A stretch of 64,000 bases of DNA from Petrolisthes cinctipes (taxonomy: Eukaryota > Arthropoda > Malacostraca > Decapoda > Porcellanidae), in contig JAWQEG010000506.1 in assembly GCA_033782935.1 (NCBI GenBank), forward strand, positions 930,001 to 994,000, in the 5' to 3' direction. The notes below the pieces were generated by a model. It was not told the origin of the DNA and did not search any database. It worked only from the letters and a program-made list of their open reading frames with translations. Below are positions 1 through 15,000 of the stretch, piece by piece. Numbering within the stretch: the stretch's first letter is position 1; each line of letters opens with the position of its first letter. Position numbers and translations under genes: made by a program.

Positions 1-3000
1 CATGCCTACTCCTTGCTAGAATGTTTTCAAGATACAGACCCAAAACATGCTGAAAATCAATATTTTAGGTGCCTAAAGTCAAAATGTGAATGCATCTTCT
101 GTACCCGTTTATATCTTAAATTCAGGCTCAAAACACCCGAAAATTCAATATTTTTGGGTCCCAGAAGCGATCTGTACATGCCTACTAAGTGTTAGAATAT
201 TTTCAAACTATTGGCCCAAAACATGCTAAATATCTATATTTTAGGTGCCCAAAATCGATATGTGCATGCATATTCTGTACCCGTTTATATCTCAAATTAA
301 GGTTCAAAACACCCGAAAATTCGACGTTTTTGGGTCCCAGAAGCAATCTGTACATGCCTACTCCTTGCTAGAATGTTTTCAAGATACAGACCCAAAACAT
401 GCTCAAAATCGATATTTTAGGTGCAAAAAGTCGATATGTGCATGCATCTTCAGTACACGTTTACTTCTCAAACTCAGGCTCAAAACACCCGAAAACTCAA
501 TATTTTTGGGTCCCAGTAGCGATCTGTACATGGCTACTCTGTGTTAGAGTATTTTCAAAATACAGGCCCAAAACATGCTCAAAATCGATATTTTAGGTGC
601 CCAAAGTCGATATGTGCATGCTTCTTCTGTACCCGTTTATATCTCAAATTCAGGCTCAAAACACCCGAAAAATCGATTTTTTTGGGTCCCAGAAGCAATC
701 TGTACATGCCTACTCAGTGCTGATTATTTTTATAATATAGGCCCAAAACATGCTCAAAATCGATATTTTGGGTGCCCAAAGTCGATATGTGCATGCATCT
801 TCTGTACCCATTTATATCTTAAATTCAGGCTCAAAACACAGGAAAATTAGATATTTTTGGGTCCCAGAAGCAATCTCTACATGCCTACTCCTTGCTAGAA
901 TGTTTTCAAGATACAGGCCCAAAACATGCCCCAAATCGATATTTTAGGTGCAAAAAGTCAATATGTGCATGCATCTTCAGTACCCGTTTATATATCAAAT
1001 TCAGGCTCAAAACACCCGAAAATTCAATATTTTTGGGTCTCATAAGCGATATGTCCATGCCTACTCAATGTTAGAGTATTTTCATAATATAGGCCCAAAA
1101 CATGCTAAAAATCGATATTTTGGGTGAACAAAGTCGATATTTGCATGCATCTTCTGTACCCGTTTATATCTCATATTCAGGCTCAAAACACCCGAAAATT
1201 CGATATTTTTGGGTCCCAAAAGCGATCTGTACATGCCTACTACTTGCTAGAATGTTTTCAAGATACAGACCCAAAACATGCTCGAAATCGATATGTTAGG
1301 TGCAAAAAGTCGATATGTGCATGCATCTTCAGTACCCGTTTACATCTCAAACTCAGGCTCAAAACACCCGAAAATTCAATATTTTTGGGTCCCAGAAGCG
1401 ATCTGTACATGCCTACTCAGTCCTAGAATATTTTCAAAATATAATCCCAAAACATGCTAAAAATCGATATTTTGGGTGCCAAAAGTCGATATGTGCATGC
1501 ATCTTCAGTACCCGTTTATATCTCAAATTCAGGCTCAAAACACCCGAAAATTCGATATTTTTGGGACACAGAAGCGTTGTGTACATGCCTACTCCATGCT
1601 AGAATGTTTTCAAGATTCAGACCCAAAACAAGCTAAAAATCGATATTTTAGGTGAACAAAGTAGATATATGAATGAATCTTCTGAAACCGTTTATATTTC
1701 AAATTCAGACTCAAAACACCCGAAAATTCGATATTTTGGGGTCCCATAAGCGATCTGTACATGCCTACTCCGTGTTAGAGTATTTTTGAAATACATGCTC
1801 AAAACATGTTGAAAATCGAAATTTTAGGTGCCCAAAGTTAAAATGTGTATGCATCTTCTGTACCCGTTTATATCTTAAATTCAGGCTCAAAACACCCGAA
1901 AATTCGATATTTTTGGGTGCCAAAAGCGATCTGTACATGCCTACTAAGTGCTAGAATATTTTCAAAATATAGGCCCAAAACATGCTAAAAATCGATATTT
2001 TAGGCGCCCAAAGTCGATATGTGCATGCATTTTCTGTACCCGTTTATATCTCAAATTCAAGCTCAAAACACACGAAAATTCGATATTTTTGGGTCCCAGA
2101 AGCGATCTGTACATGCCTACTCCTTGCTAGAATGTTTTCAAGATACAGACCCAAAACATTCTGAAAATCGATATTTTAGGTGCCCAAAGTCAAAATGTGC
2201 ATGCATCTTCAGTACACGTTTACATCTCAAACTCAGGCTCAAAACACCCGAAAACTCAATATTTTTGGGTCCCAGTAGCGATCTGTACATGGCTACTCTG
2301 TGTTAGAGTATTTTCAAAATACAGGACCAAAACATGCTCCAAATCGATATTTTGGGTGCCCAAAGTCGATATGTGCATTCTTCTTCTGTACCCGTTTATA
2401 TCTCAAATTCAGGCTCAAAACACAGGAAAATTAGATATTTTTGGGTCACAGAAGCAATCTGTACATGCCTACTCCTTGCTAGAATGTTTTCAAGATACAG
2501 ACCCAAAACATGCCCCAAATCGATATTTTAGGTGCAAAAAGTCGAAATGTGCATGCATCTTCAGTACACGTTTACATCTCAAATTCAGGTTAAAAACACC
2601 CGAAAATCCGATATTTTTGGATCCCAGAAGAGATCTGTACATGCCTACTCCATGTTAGAATATTTTCAAAATACAAGACCAAAACATGCTCAAAATCGAT
2701 ATTTTGAGTGCCCAAAGTCGATATGTGCATGCTTCTTCTGTACCCGTTTATATCTCAAATTCAGGCTCAAAACACCCGAAAATTCGATATTTTTGGGACA
2801 CAGAAGCGTTCTGTACATGCCTACTCCTTGCTAGAATGTTTTCAAGATTCAGACCCAAAACAAGCTAAAAATCGATATTTTAGGTGCCCAAAGTCAAAAT
2901 GTGTTTGCATCTTCTGTACACGTTTACATCTCAAATTCAGGTTCAAAACATCCGAAAAGTCGATATTTTTGGGTCCCAGAAGTGATCTGTACATGCCTAC

Positions 3001-6000
3001 TCCGTGTTAGAGTATTTTCAAAATACAGGCCCAAAACATGCTAAAAATCTATATTTTGGGTACCCAAAGACGATATGTGCATGCATCTTCTGTTCCCGTT
3101 TACATCTCAAACTCAGGCTCAAAACACCCGAAAATTCAATATTTTTGGGTCCCAGAAGCGATCTGTACATGCCTACTGCGTGTTAGAATATTTTCAAAAT
3201 ACAGGCCCAAAACATGCCTCAAATCGATATTTTAGGTGCAAAAAGTCAATATGTGCATGCACCTTTGTACCCGTTTATATCTCATATTCAGGCTCAAAAC
3301 ACCCGAAAATTCGATATTTTTTGGGTCCCAAAAGCGATCTGTATATGCATACTACTTGCTAGAATGTTTTCAAGATACATACCCAAAACATGCTCAAAAT
3401 CGATATTTTAGGTGCAAAAAGTCGATATGTGCATGCATCTTCAGTACCCGTTTACATCTCAAACTCAGACTCAAAACACCCGAAAATTCAATATTTTTGG
3501 GTCTCATAAGCGATCTGTACATGCCTACTCAATGTTAGAGTATTTTCATAATATAGGCCCAAAACATGCTCAAAATCTATATTTTGGGTGAACAAAGTCG
3601 ATATTTGCATGCATCTTCTGTACCCGTTTATATCTCATATTCAGGCTCAAAACACCCGAAAATTCGATATTTTTGGGTCCCAAAAGCGATCTGTACATGC
3701 CTACTACTTGCTAGAATGTTTTCAAGATACAGACCTAAAACATGCTCGAAATCGATATGTTAGGTGCAAAAAGTCGATATGTGCATGCATCTTCAGTACC
3801 CGTTTACATCTCAAACTCAGGCTCAAAACACCCGAAAATTCCATATTTTTGGGTCCCAGAAGCGATCTGTACATGCCTACTCAGTGCTAGAATATTTTCA
3901 AAATATAAGCCCAAAACATGCTAAAAATCGATATTTTGGGTGCCAAAAGTCGATATGTGCATGCATCTTCTGTTCCCGTTTATATCTCAAATTCAGGCTC
4001 AAAACACCCGAAAATTCGATATTTTTGGGTCCCAGAAGCAATCTGTACATGCCTACTCCTTGCTGGAATGTTTTCATAATACAGACCCAAAATATGCTCA
4101 AAATCGATATTTTAGGTGCAAAAAGTCGATATGTGCATGCATCTTCAGTACACGTTTACATCTCAAATTCAGGTTAAAAACACCCGAAAATCCGATATTT
4201 TTGGGTCCCAGAAGCGATCTGTACATGCCTACTCCATGTTAGAATATTTTCAAAATACAGGACCAAAACATGCTCAAAATCGATATTTTGGGTGCCCAAA
4301 GTCGATATGTGCATGCTTCTTCTGTACCCGTTTATATCTCAAATTCAGGCTCAAAACACCCGAAAATTCTATATTTTTGGGACACAGAAGCGTTCTGTAC
4401 ATGCCTACTCCTTGCTAGAATGTTTTCAAGATTCAGACCCAAAACAAGCTAAAAATCGATATTTTAGGTGCCCAAAGTCAAAATGTGTTTGCATCTTCTG
4501 TACACGTTTATACCTCATATTCATGCTCAAAACACCGGAAAATTCGATATTTTGGGGTCCCAAAAGCGAGTACATGCCTACTCCGTGTTAAAGTATTTTC
4601 AAAATACAGGCTTAAAACATGCTGAAAATCGATATTTTAGGTGCCCAAAGTAGATATATGCATGAATCTTCTGTACCCGTTTATATCTCAAATTAAGGTT
4701 CAAAACACCCAAAAATTCGATATTTTTGTGTCCCAGAAGCAATCTGTACATGCTTACTCCTTGCTAGAATGTTTTCAAGATACAGACCCAAAACATGCTC
4801 AAAATCGATATTATAGGTGCAAAAAGTCGATATGTGCATGAATCTTCTGTAACCGTTTATATTTCAAATTCAGACTCAAAACTCCCGAAAATTCGATATT
4901 TTGGGGTCCCATAAGCGATCTGTACATGCCTACTCCGTGTTAGAGTATTTTTAAAATACAGGCTCAAAACAAGTTGAAAATCGAAATTTTAGGTGCCCAA
5001 AGTCAAAATGTGTATGGATCTTCTGTACTCTTTTATATGTTAAATTCAGGCTCAAAACACCCGAAAATTCGATATTTTTGGGTCCCAGAAGCGATCTGTA
5101 CATGCCTACTAAGTGCTAGAATATTTTCAAAATATAGGCCCAAAACATGCTAAAAATCGATATTTTAGGCGCCCAAAGTCGATATGTGCATGCATATTCT
5201 GTACCCGTTTATATCTCAAATTCAGGCTCAAAACACCCGAAAATTCGATATTTTTGGGTTCCAGAAGCGATCTGTACATGCCTACTCCTTGCTAGAATGT
5301 TTTCAAGATACAGACCCAAAACATTCTGAAAATCGATATTTTAGGTGCCCAAAGACAAAATGTGCATGCATCTTCTGTACCCGTTTATATCTCAAATTCA
5401 AGCTCAAAACACACGAAAATTCGATATTTTTGGGTCCCAGAAGCGATCTGTACATGCCTACTCCTTGCTAGAATGTTTTCAAGATACAGACCCAAAACAT
5501 TCTGAAAATCGATATTTTAGGTGCCCAAAGTCAAAATGTGCATGCATCTTCAGTACACGTTTACATATCAAACTCAGGCTCAAAACACCCGAAAACTCAA
5601 TATTTTTGGGTCCCAGTAGCGATCTGTACATGGCTACTCTGTGTTAGAGTATTTTCAAAATACAGGACCAAAACATGCTCAAAATCGATATTTTGGGTGC
5701 CCAAAGTCGATATGTGCATTCTTCTTCTGTACCCGTTTATATCTCAAATTCAGGCTCAAAACACAGGAAAATTAGATATTTTTGGGTCACAGAAGCAATC
5801 TCTACATGCCTACTCCTTCCTAGAATGTTTTCAAGATACAGACCCAAAACATGCCCCAAATCGATATTTTAGGTGCAAAAACTCAATATGTGCATACATC
5901 TTCTGTACCCGTTTATATATCAAATTCAGGTTCAAAACATCCGAAAAGTCGATATTTTTGGGTCCCAGAAGTGATCTGTACATGCCTACTCCGTGTTAGA

Positions 6001-9000
6001 GTATTTTCAAAATACAGGCCCAAAACATGCTAAAAATCGATATTTTGGGTACCCAAAGACGATATGTGCATGCATCTTCTGTTCCCGTTTACATCTCAAA
6101 CTCAGGCTCAAAACACCCGAAAATTCAATATTTTTGGGTCCCAGAAGCGATCTGTACATGCCTACTGCGTGTTAGAATATTTTCAAAATACAGGCCCAAA
6201 ACATGCCCCAAATCGATATTTTAGGTGCAAAAAGTCAATATGTGCATGCATCTTCAGTACCCGTTTATATATCAAATTCAGGCTCAAAACACCCGAAAAT
6301 TCAATATTTTTGGGTCTCATAAGCGATCTGTACATGCCTACTCAATGTTAGAGTATTTTCATAATATAGGCCCAAAACTTGCTCAAAATCTATATTTTGG
6401 GTGAACAAAGTCGATATTTGCATGCATCTTCTGTACCCGTTTATATCTCATATTCAGGCTCAAAACACCCGAAAATTCGATATTTTTGGGTCTCAAAAGC
6501 GATCTGTACATGCCTACTACTTGCTAGAATGTTTTCAAGATACAGACCTAAAACATGCTCGAAATCGATATGTTAGGTGCAAAAAGTCGATATGTGCATG
6601 CATCTTCAGTACCCGTTTACATCTCAAACTCAGGCTCAAAACACCCGAAAATTCCATATTTTTGGGTCCCAGAAGCGATCTGTACATGCCTACTCAGTGC
6701 TAGAATATTTTCAAAATATAAGCCCAAAACATGCTAAAAATCGATATTTTGGGTGCCAAAAGTCGATATGTGCATGCATCTTCTGTTCCCGTTTATATCT
6801 CAAATTCAGGCTCAAAACACCCGAAAATTCGTTATTTTTGGGTCCCAGAAGCAATCTGTACATGCCTACTCCTTGCTGGAATGTTTTCATAATACAGACC
6901 CAAAACATGCTCAAAATCGATATTTTAGGTGCAAAAAGTCGATATGTGCATGCATCTTCAGTACACGTTTACATCTCAAATTCAGGTTAAAAACACCCGA
7001 AAATCCGATATTTTTGGGTCCCAGAAGCGATCTGTACATGCCTACTCCATGTTAGAATATTTTCAAAATACAGGACCAAAACATGCTGATAATCGATATT
7101 TTGGGTGCCCAAAGTCGATATGTGCATGCTTCTTCTGTACCCGTTTATATCTCAAATTCAGGCTCAAAACACCCGAAAATTCGATATTTTTGGGACACAG
7201 AAGCGTTCTGTACATGCCTACTCCTTGCTAGAATGTTTTCAAGATTCAGACGAAAAACAAGCTAAAAATCGATATTTTAGGTGCCCAAATTCAAAATGTG
7301 TTTGCATCTTCTGTACACGTTTATACCTCATATTCATACTCAAAACACCCGAAAATTCGATATTTTGGGGTCCCAAAAGCGAGTACATGCCTACTCCGTG
7401 TTATAGTATTTTCAAAATACAGGCTTAAAACATGCTGAAAATCGATATTTTAGGTGCCCAAAGTAGATATATGCATGAATCTTCTTTACCCGTTTATATC
7501 TCAAATTAAGGTTCAAAACACCCAAAAATTCGATATTTTTGTGTCCCAGAAGCAATCTGTACATGCTTACTCCTTGCTAGAATGTTTTCAAGATACAGAC
7601 CCAAAACATGCCCCAAATCGATATTTTAGGTGCCCAAAGACAAAATGTGCATGCATCTTCTGTACCCGTTTATATATCAAATTCAGGTTCAAAACAATCG
7701 AAAAGTCGATATTTTTGGGTCCCAGAAGTGATCTGTACATGCCTACTCCGTGTTAGAGTATTTTCAAAATGCAGGCCCAAAACATGCTAAAAATCGATAT
7801 TTTGGGTACCCAATGACGATATGTGCATGCATCTTCTGTTCCCGTTTACATCTCAAACTCAGGCTCAAAACACCCGAAAATTCAATATTTTTGGGTCCCA
7901 GAAGCGATCTGTACATGCCTACTGCGTGTTAGAATATTTTCAATATACAGGCCCAAAACATGCCCCAAATCGATATTTTAGATGCAAAAAGTCAATATGT
8001 GCATGCATCTTCAGTACCCGTTTATATATCAAATTCAGGCTCAAAACACCCGAAAATTCAATATTTTTGGGTCTCATAAGCGATCTGTACATGCCTACTC
8101 AATGTTAGAGTATTTTCATAATATAGGCCCAAAACTTGCTCAAAATCTATATTTTGGGTGAACAAAGTCGATATTTGCATGCACCTTTGTACCCGTTTAT
8201 ATCTCATATTCAGGCTCAAAACACCCGAAAATTCGATATTTTTGGGTCCCAAAAGCGATCTGTACATGCCTACTACTTGCTAGAATGTTTTCAAGATACA
8301 TACCCAAAACATGCTCAAAATCGATATTTTAGGTGCAAAAAGTCGATATGTGCATGCATCTTCAGTACCCGTTTACATCTCAAACTCAGACTCAAAACAC
8401 CCGAAAATTCAATATTTTTGGGTCTCATAAGTAATCTGTACATGCCTACTCAATGTTAGAGTATTTTCATAATATAGGCCCAAAACATGCAGCTCAAAAT
8501 CTATATTTTGGGTGAACAAAGTCGATATTTGCATGCATCTTCTGTACCCGTTTATATCTCATATTCAGGCTCAAAACACCCGAAAATTCGATATTTTTGG
8601 GTCCCAAAAGCGATCTGTACATGCCTACTACTTGCTAGAATGTTTTCAAGATACAGACCTAAAACATGCTCGAAATCGATATGTTAGGTGCAAAAAGTCG
8701 ATATGTGCATGCATCTTCAGTACCCGTTTACATCTCAAACTCAGGCTCAAAACACCCGAAAATTCCATATTTTTGGGTCCCAGAAGCGATCTGTACATGC
8801 CTACTCAGTGCTAGAATATTTTCAAAATATAAGCCCAAAACATGCTAAAAATCGATATTTTGGGTGCCAAAAGTCGATATGTGCATGCATCTTCTGTTCC
8901 CGTTTATATCTCAAATTCAGGCTCAAAACACCCGAAAATTCGTTATTTTTGGGTCCCAGAAGCAATCTGTACATGCCTACTCCTTGCTGGAATGTTTTCA

Positions 9001-12000
9001 TAATACAGACCCAAAACATGCTCAAAATCGATATTTTAGGTGCAAAAAGTCGATATGTGCATGCATCTTCAGTACACGTTTACATCTCAAATTCAGGTTA
9101 AAAACACCCGAAAATCCGATATTTTTGGGTCCCAGAAGCGATCTGTACATGCCTACTCCATGTTAGAATATTTTCAAAATACAGGACCAAAACATGCTGA
9201 TAATCGATATTTTGGGTGCCCAAAGTCGATATGTGCATGCTTCTTCTGTACCCGTTTATATCTCAAATTCAGGCTCAAAACACCCGAAAATTCTATATTT
9301 TTGGGACACAGAAGCGTTCTGTACATGCCTACTCCTTGCTAGAATGTTTTCAAGATTCAGACCCAAAACAAGCTAAAAATCGATATTTTAGGTGCCCAAA
9401 GTCAAAATGTGTTTGCATCTTCTGTACACGTTTATACCTCATATTCATACTCAAAACACCCGAAAATTCGATATTTTGGGGTCCCAAAAGCGAGTACATG
9501 CCTACTCCGTGTTATAGTATTTTCAAAATACAGGCTTAAAACATGCTGAAAATCGATATTTTAGGTGCCCAAAGTAGATATATGCATGAATCTTCTTTAC
9601 CCGTTTATATCTCAAATTAAGGTTCAAAACACCCAAAAATTCGATATTTTTGTGTCCCAGAAGCAATCTGTACATGCTTACTCCTTGCTAGAATGTTTTC
9701 AAGATACAGACCCAAAACATGCTCAAAATCGATATTTTAGGTGCAAAAAGTCGATATGTGCATGAATCTTCTGTAACCGTTTATATTTCAAATTCAGACT
9801 CAAAACACCCGAAAATTCGATATTTTGGGGTCCCATAAGCGATCTGTACATGCCTACTCCGTGTTAGAGTATTTTTAAAATACAGGCTCAAAACAAGTTG
9901 AAAATCGAAATTTTAGGTGCCCAAAGTCAAAATATGTATGGATCTTCTGTACCCGTTTATATCTTAAATTCAGGCTCAAAACACCTGAAAATTCGATATT
10001 TTTGGGTCCCAGAAGCGATCTGTACATGCCTACTAAGTGCTAGAATATTTTCAAAATATAGGCCCAAAACATGCTAAAAATCTATATTTTAGGCGCACAA
10101 AGCCGATATGTGCATGCATATTCTGTACCTGTTTATATCTCAAATTCAGGCTCAAAACACCCGAAAACTCGATATTTTTGGGTCCCAGAAGCGATCTGTA
10201 CATGCCTACTCCTTGCTAGAATGTTTTCAAGATACAGACCCAAAACATGCCCCAAATCGATATTTTAGGTGCCCAAAGACAAAATGTGCATGCATCTTCT
10301 GTACCCGTTTATATATCAAATTCAGGTTCAAAACAATCGAAAAGTCGATATTTTTGGGTCCCAGAAGTGATCTGTACATGCCTACTCCGTGTTAGAGTAT
10401 TTTCAAAATGCAGGCCCAAAACATGCTAAAAATCGATATTTTGGGTACCCAAAGACGATATGTGCATGCATCTTCTGTTCCCGTTTACATCTCAAACTCA
10501 GGCTCAAAACACCCGAAAATTCAATATTTTTGGGTCCCAGAAGCGATCTGTACATGCCTACTGCGTGTTAGAATATTTTCAAAATACTGGCCCAAAACAT
10601 GCCCCAAATCGATATTTTAGGTGCAAAAAGTCAATATGTGCATGCATCTTCAGTACCCGTTTATATATCAAATTCAGGCTCAAAACACCCGAAAATTCAA
10701 TATTTTTGGGTCTCATAAGCGATCTGTACATGCCTACTCAATGTTAGAGTATTTTCATAATATAGGCCCAAAACATGCTCAAAATCTATATTTTGGGTGA
10801 ACAAAGTCGATATTTGCATGCACATTTTGTACCCGTTTATATCTCATATTCAGGCTCAAAACACCCGAAAATTCGATATTTTTGGGTCCCAAAAGCGATC
10901 TGTACATGCCTACTACTTGCTAGAATGTTTTCAAGATACATACCCAAAACATGCTCAAAATCGATATTTTAGGTGCAAAAAGTCGATATGTGCATGCATC
11001 TTCAGTACCCGTTTACATCTCAAACTCAGACTCAAAACACCCGAAAATTCAATATTTTTGGGTCTCATAAGCGATCTGTACATGCCTACTCAATGTTAGA
11101 GTATTTTCATAATATAGGCCCAAAACATGCTCAAAATCTATATTTTGGGTGAACAAAGTCGATATTTGCATGCATCTTCTGTACCCGTTTATATCTCATA
11201 TTCAGGCTCAAAACACCCGAAAATTCGATATTTTTGGGTCCCAAAAGCGATCTGTACATGCCTACTACTTGCTAGAATGTTTTCAAGATACAGACCTAAA
11301 ACATGCTCGAAATCGATATGTTAGGTGCAAAAAGTCGATATGTGCATGCATCTTCAGTACCCGTTTACATCTCAAACTCAGGCTCAAAACACCCGAAAAT
11401 TCCATATTTTTGGGTCCCAGAAGCGATCTGTACATGCCTACTCAGTGCTAGAATATTTTCAAAATATAAGCCCAAAACATGCTAAAAATCGATAATTTGG
11501 GTGCCAAAAGTCGATATGTGCATGCATCTTCTGTTCCCGTTTATATCTCAAATTAAGGCTCAAAACACCCGAAAATTCGTTATTTTTGGGTCCCAGAAGC
11601 AATCTGTACATGCCTACTCCTTGCTGGAATGTTTTCATAATACAGACCCAAAACATGCTCAAAATCGATATTTGAGGTGCAAAAAGTCGATATGTGCATG
11701 CATCTTCAGTACACGTTTACATCTCAAATTCAGGTTAAAAACACCCGAAAATCCGATATTTTTGGGTCCCAGAAGCGATCTGTACATGCCTACTCCATGT
11801 TAGAATATTTTCAAAATACAGGACCAAAACATGCTGATAATCGATATTTTGGGTGCCCAAAGTCGATATGTGCATGCTTCTTCTGTACCCGTTTATATCT
11901 CAAATTCAGGCTCAAAACACCCGAAAATTCTATATTTTTGGGACACAGAAGCGTTCTGTACATGCCTACTCCTTGCTAGAATGTTTTCAAGATTCAGACC

Positions 12001-15000
12001 CAAAACAAGCTAAAAATCGATATTTTAGGTGCCCAAAGTCAAAATGTGTTTGCATCTTCTGTACACGTTTATACCTCATATTCATGCTCAAAACACCCGA
12101 AAATTCGATATTTTGGGGTCCCAAAAGCGAGTACATGCCTACTCCGTGTTAAAGTATTTTCAAAATACAGGCTTAAAACATGCAGAAAATCGATATTTTA
12201 GGTGCCCAAAGTAGATATATGCATGAATCTTCTGTACCCGTTTATATCTCAAATTAAGGTTCAAAACACCCAAAAATTCGATATTTTTGTGTCCCAGAAG
12301 CAATCTGTACATGCTTACTCCTTGCTAGAATGTTTTCAAGATACAGACCCAAAACATGCTCAAAATCGATATTTTAGGTGCAAAAAATCGATATGTGCAT
12401 GAATCTTCTGTAACCGTTTATATTTCAAATTCAGACTCAAAACACCCGAAAATTCGATATTTTGGGGTCCCATAAGCGATCTGTACATGCCTACTCCGTG
12501 TTAGAGTATTTTTAAAATACAGGCTCAAAACAAGTTGAAAATCGAAATTTTAGGTGCCCAAAGTCAAAATGTGTATGCATCTTCTGTACCCGTTTATATC
12601 TTAAATTCAGGCTCAAAACACCCGAAAATTCGATATTTTTGGGTCCCAGAAGCGATCTGTACATGCCTACTAAGAGCTAGAATATTTTCATAATATAGGC
12701 CCAAAACATGCTAAAAATCGATATTTTAGGCGCCCAAAGTCGATATGTGCATGCATATTCTGTACCCGTTTATATCTCAAATTCAGGCTCAAAACACCCA
12801 AAAATTCGATATTTTTGGGTCCCAGAAGCGATCTGTACATGCCTACTCCTTGCTAGAATGTTTTCAAGATACAGACCCAAAACATTCTGAAAATCGATAT
12901 TTTAGGTGCCCAAAGACAAAATGTGCATGCATCTTCTGTACCAGTTTATATCTCAAATTCAAGCTCAAAACACACGAAAATTCGATATTTTTGGGTCCCA
13001 TAAGCGATCTGTACATGCCTACTCCTTGCTAGAATGTTTTCAAGATACAGACCCAAAACATTCTGAAAATCGATATTTTAGGTGCAAAAACTCAATATGT
13101 GCATACATCTTCTGTACCCGTTTATATCTCAAACTCAGGCTCAAAACACCCGAAAACTCAATATTTTTGGGTCCCAGTAGCGATCTGTACATGGCTACTC
13201 TGTGTTAGAGTATTTTCAAAATACAGGACCAAAACATGCTCCAAATCGATATTTTGGGTGCCCAAAGTAGATATGTGCATTCTTCTTCTGTACCCGTTTA
13301 TATCTCAAATTCAGGCTCAAAACACAGGAAAATTAGATATTTTTGGGTCACAGAAGCAATCTGTACATGCCTACTCCTTGCTAGAATGTTTTCAAGATAC
13401 AGACCCAAAACATGCCCCAAATCGATATTTTAGGTGCAAAAACTCAATATGTGCATACATCTTCTGTACCCGTTTATATATCAAATTCAGGTTCAAAACA
13501 TCCGAAAAGTCGATATTTTTGGGTCCCAGAAGTGATCTGTTCATGCCTACTCCTTGCTAGAGTATTTTCAAAATACAGACCCAAAACATTCTGAAAATCG
13601 ATATTTTAGGTGCCCAAAGTCAAAATGTGCATGCATCTTCAGTACACGTTTACATCTCAAACTCAGGCTCAAAACACCCGAAAACTCAATATTTTTGGGT
13701 CCCAGTAGCGATCTGTACATGCCTACTGCGTGTTAGAATATTTTCAAAATACAGGCCCAAAACATGCTCCAAATCGATATTTTAGGTGCAAAAAGTCGAT
13801 ATGTGCATGCATCTTCAGTACCCGTTTATATATCAAATTCAGGCTCAAAACACCCGAAAATTCAATATTTTTGGGTCTCATAAGCGATCTGTACATGCCT
13901 ACTCAATGTTAGAGTATTTTCATAATATAGGCCCAAAACATGCTCAAAATCTATATTTTGGGTGAACAAAGTCGATATTTGCATGCACCTTTGTACCTGT
14001 TTATATCTCATATTCAGGCTCAAAACACCCGAAAATTCGATATTTTTGGGTCCCAAAAGCGATCTGTACATGCCTACTACTTGCTAGAATGTTTTCAAGA
14101 TACATACCCAAAACATGCTCAAAATCGATATTTTAGGTGCAAAAAGTCGATATGTGCATGCATCTTCAGTACCCGTTTACATCTCAAACTCAGACTCAAA
14201 ACACCCGAAAATTCAATATTTTTGGGTCTCATAAGCGATCTGTACATGCCTACTCAATGTTAGAGTATTTTCATAATATAGGCCCAAAACATGCTCAAAA
14301 TCTATATTTTGGGTGAACAAAGTCGATATTTGCATGCATCTTCTGTACCCGTTTATATCTCATATTCAGGCTCAAAACACCCGAAAATTCGATATTTTTG
14401 GGTCCCAAACGCGATCTGTACATGCCTACTACTTGCTAGAATGTTTTCAAGATACAGACCTAAAACATGCTCGAAATCGATATGTTAGGTGCAAAAAGTC
14501 GATATGTGCATGCATCTTCAGTACCCGTTTACATCTCAAACTCAGGCTCAAAACACCCGAAAATTCCATATTTTTGGGTCCCAGAAGCGATCTGTACATG
14601 CCTACTCAGTGCTAGAATATTTTCAAAATATAAGCCCAAAACATGCTAAAAATCGATATTTTGGGTGCCAAAAGTCGATATGTGCATGCATCTTCTGTTC
14701 CCGTTTATATCTCAAATTCAGGCTCAAAACACCCGAAAATTCGTTATTTTTGGGTCCCAGAAGCAATCTGTACATGCCTACTCCTTGCTGGAATGTTTTC
14801 ATAATACAGACCCAAAACATGCTCAAAATCGATATTTTAGGTGCAAAAAGTCGATATGTGCATGCATCTTCAGTACACGTTTACATCTCAAATTCAGGTT
14901 AAAAACACCCGAAAATCCGATATTTTTGGGTCCCAGAAGCGATCTGTACATGCCTACTCCATGTTAGAATATTTTTAAAAATACAGGACCAAAACATGCT

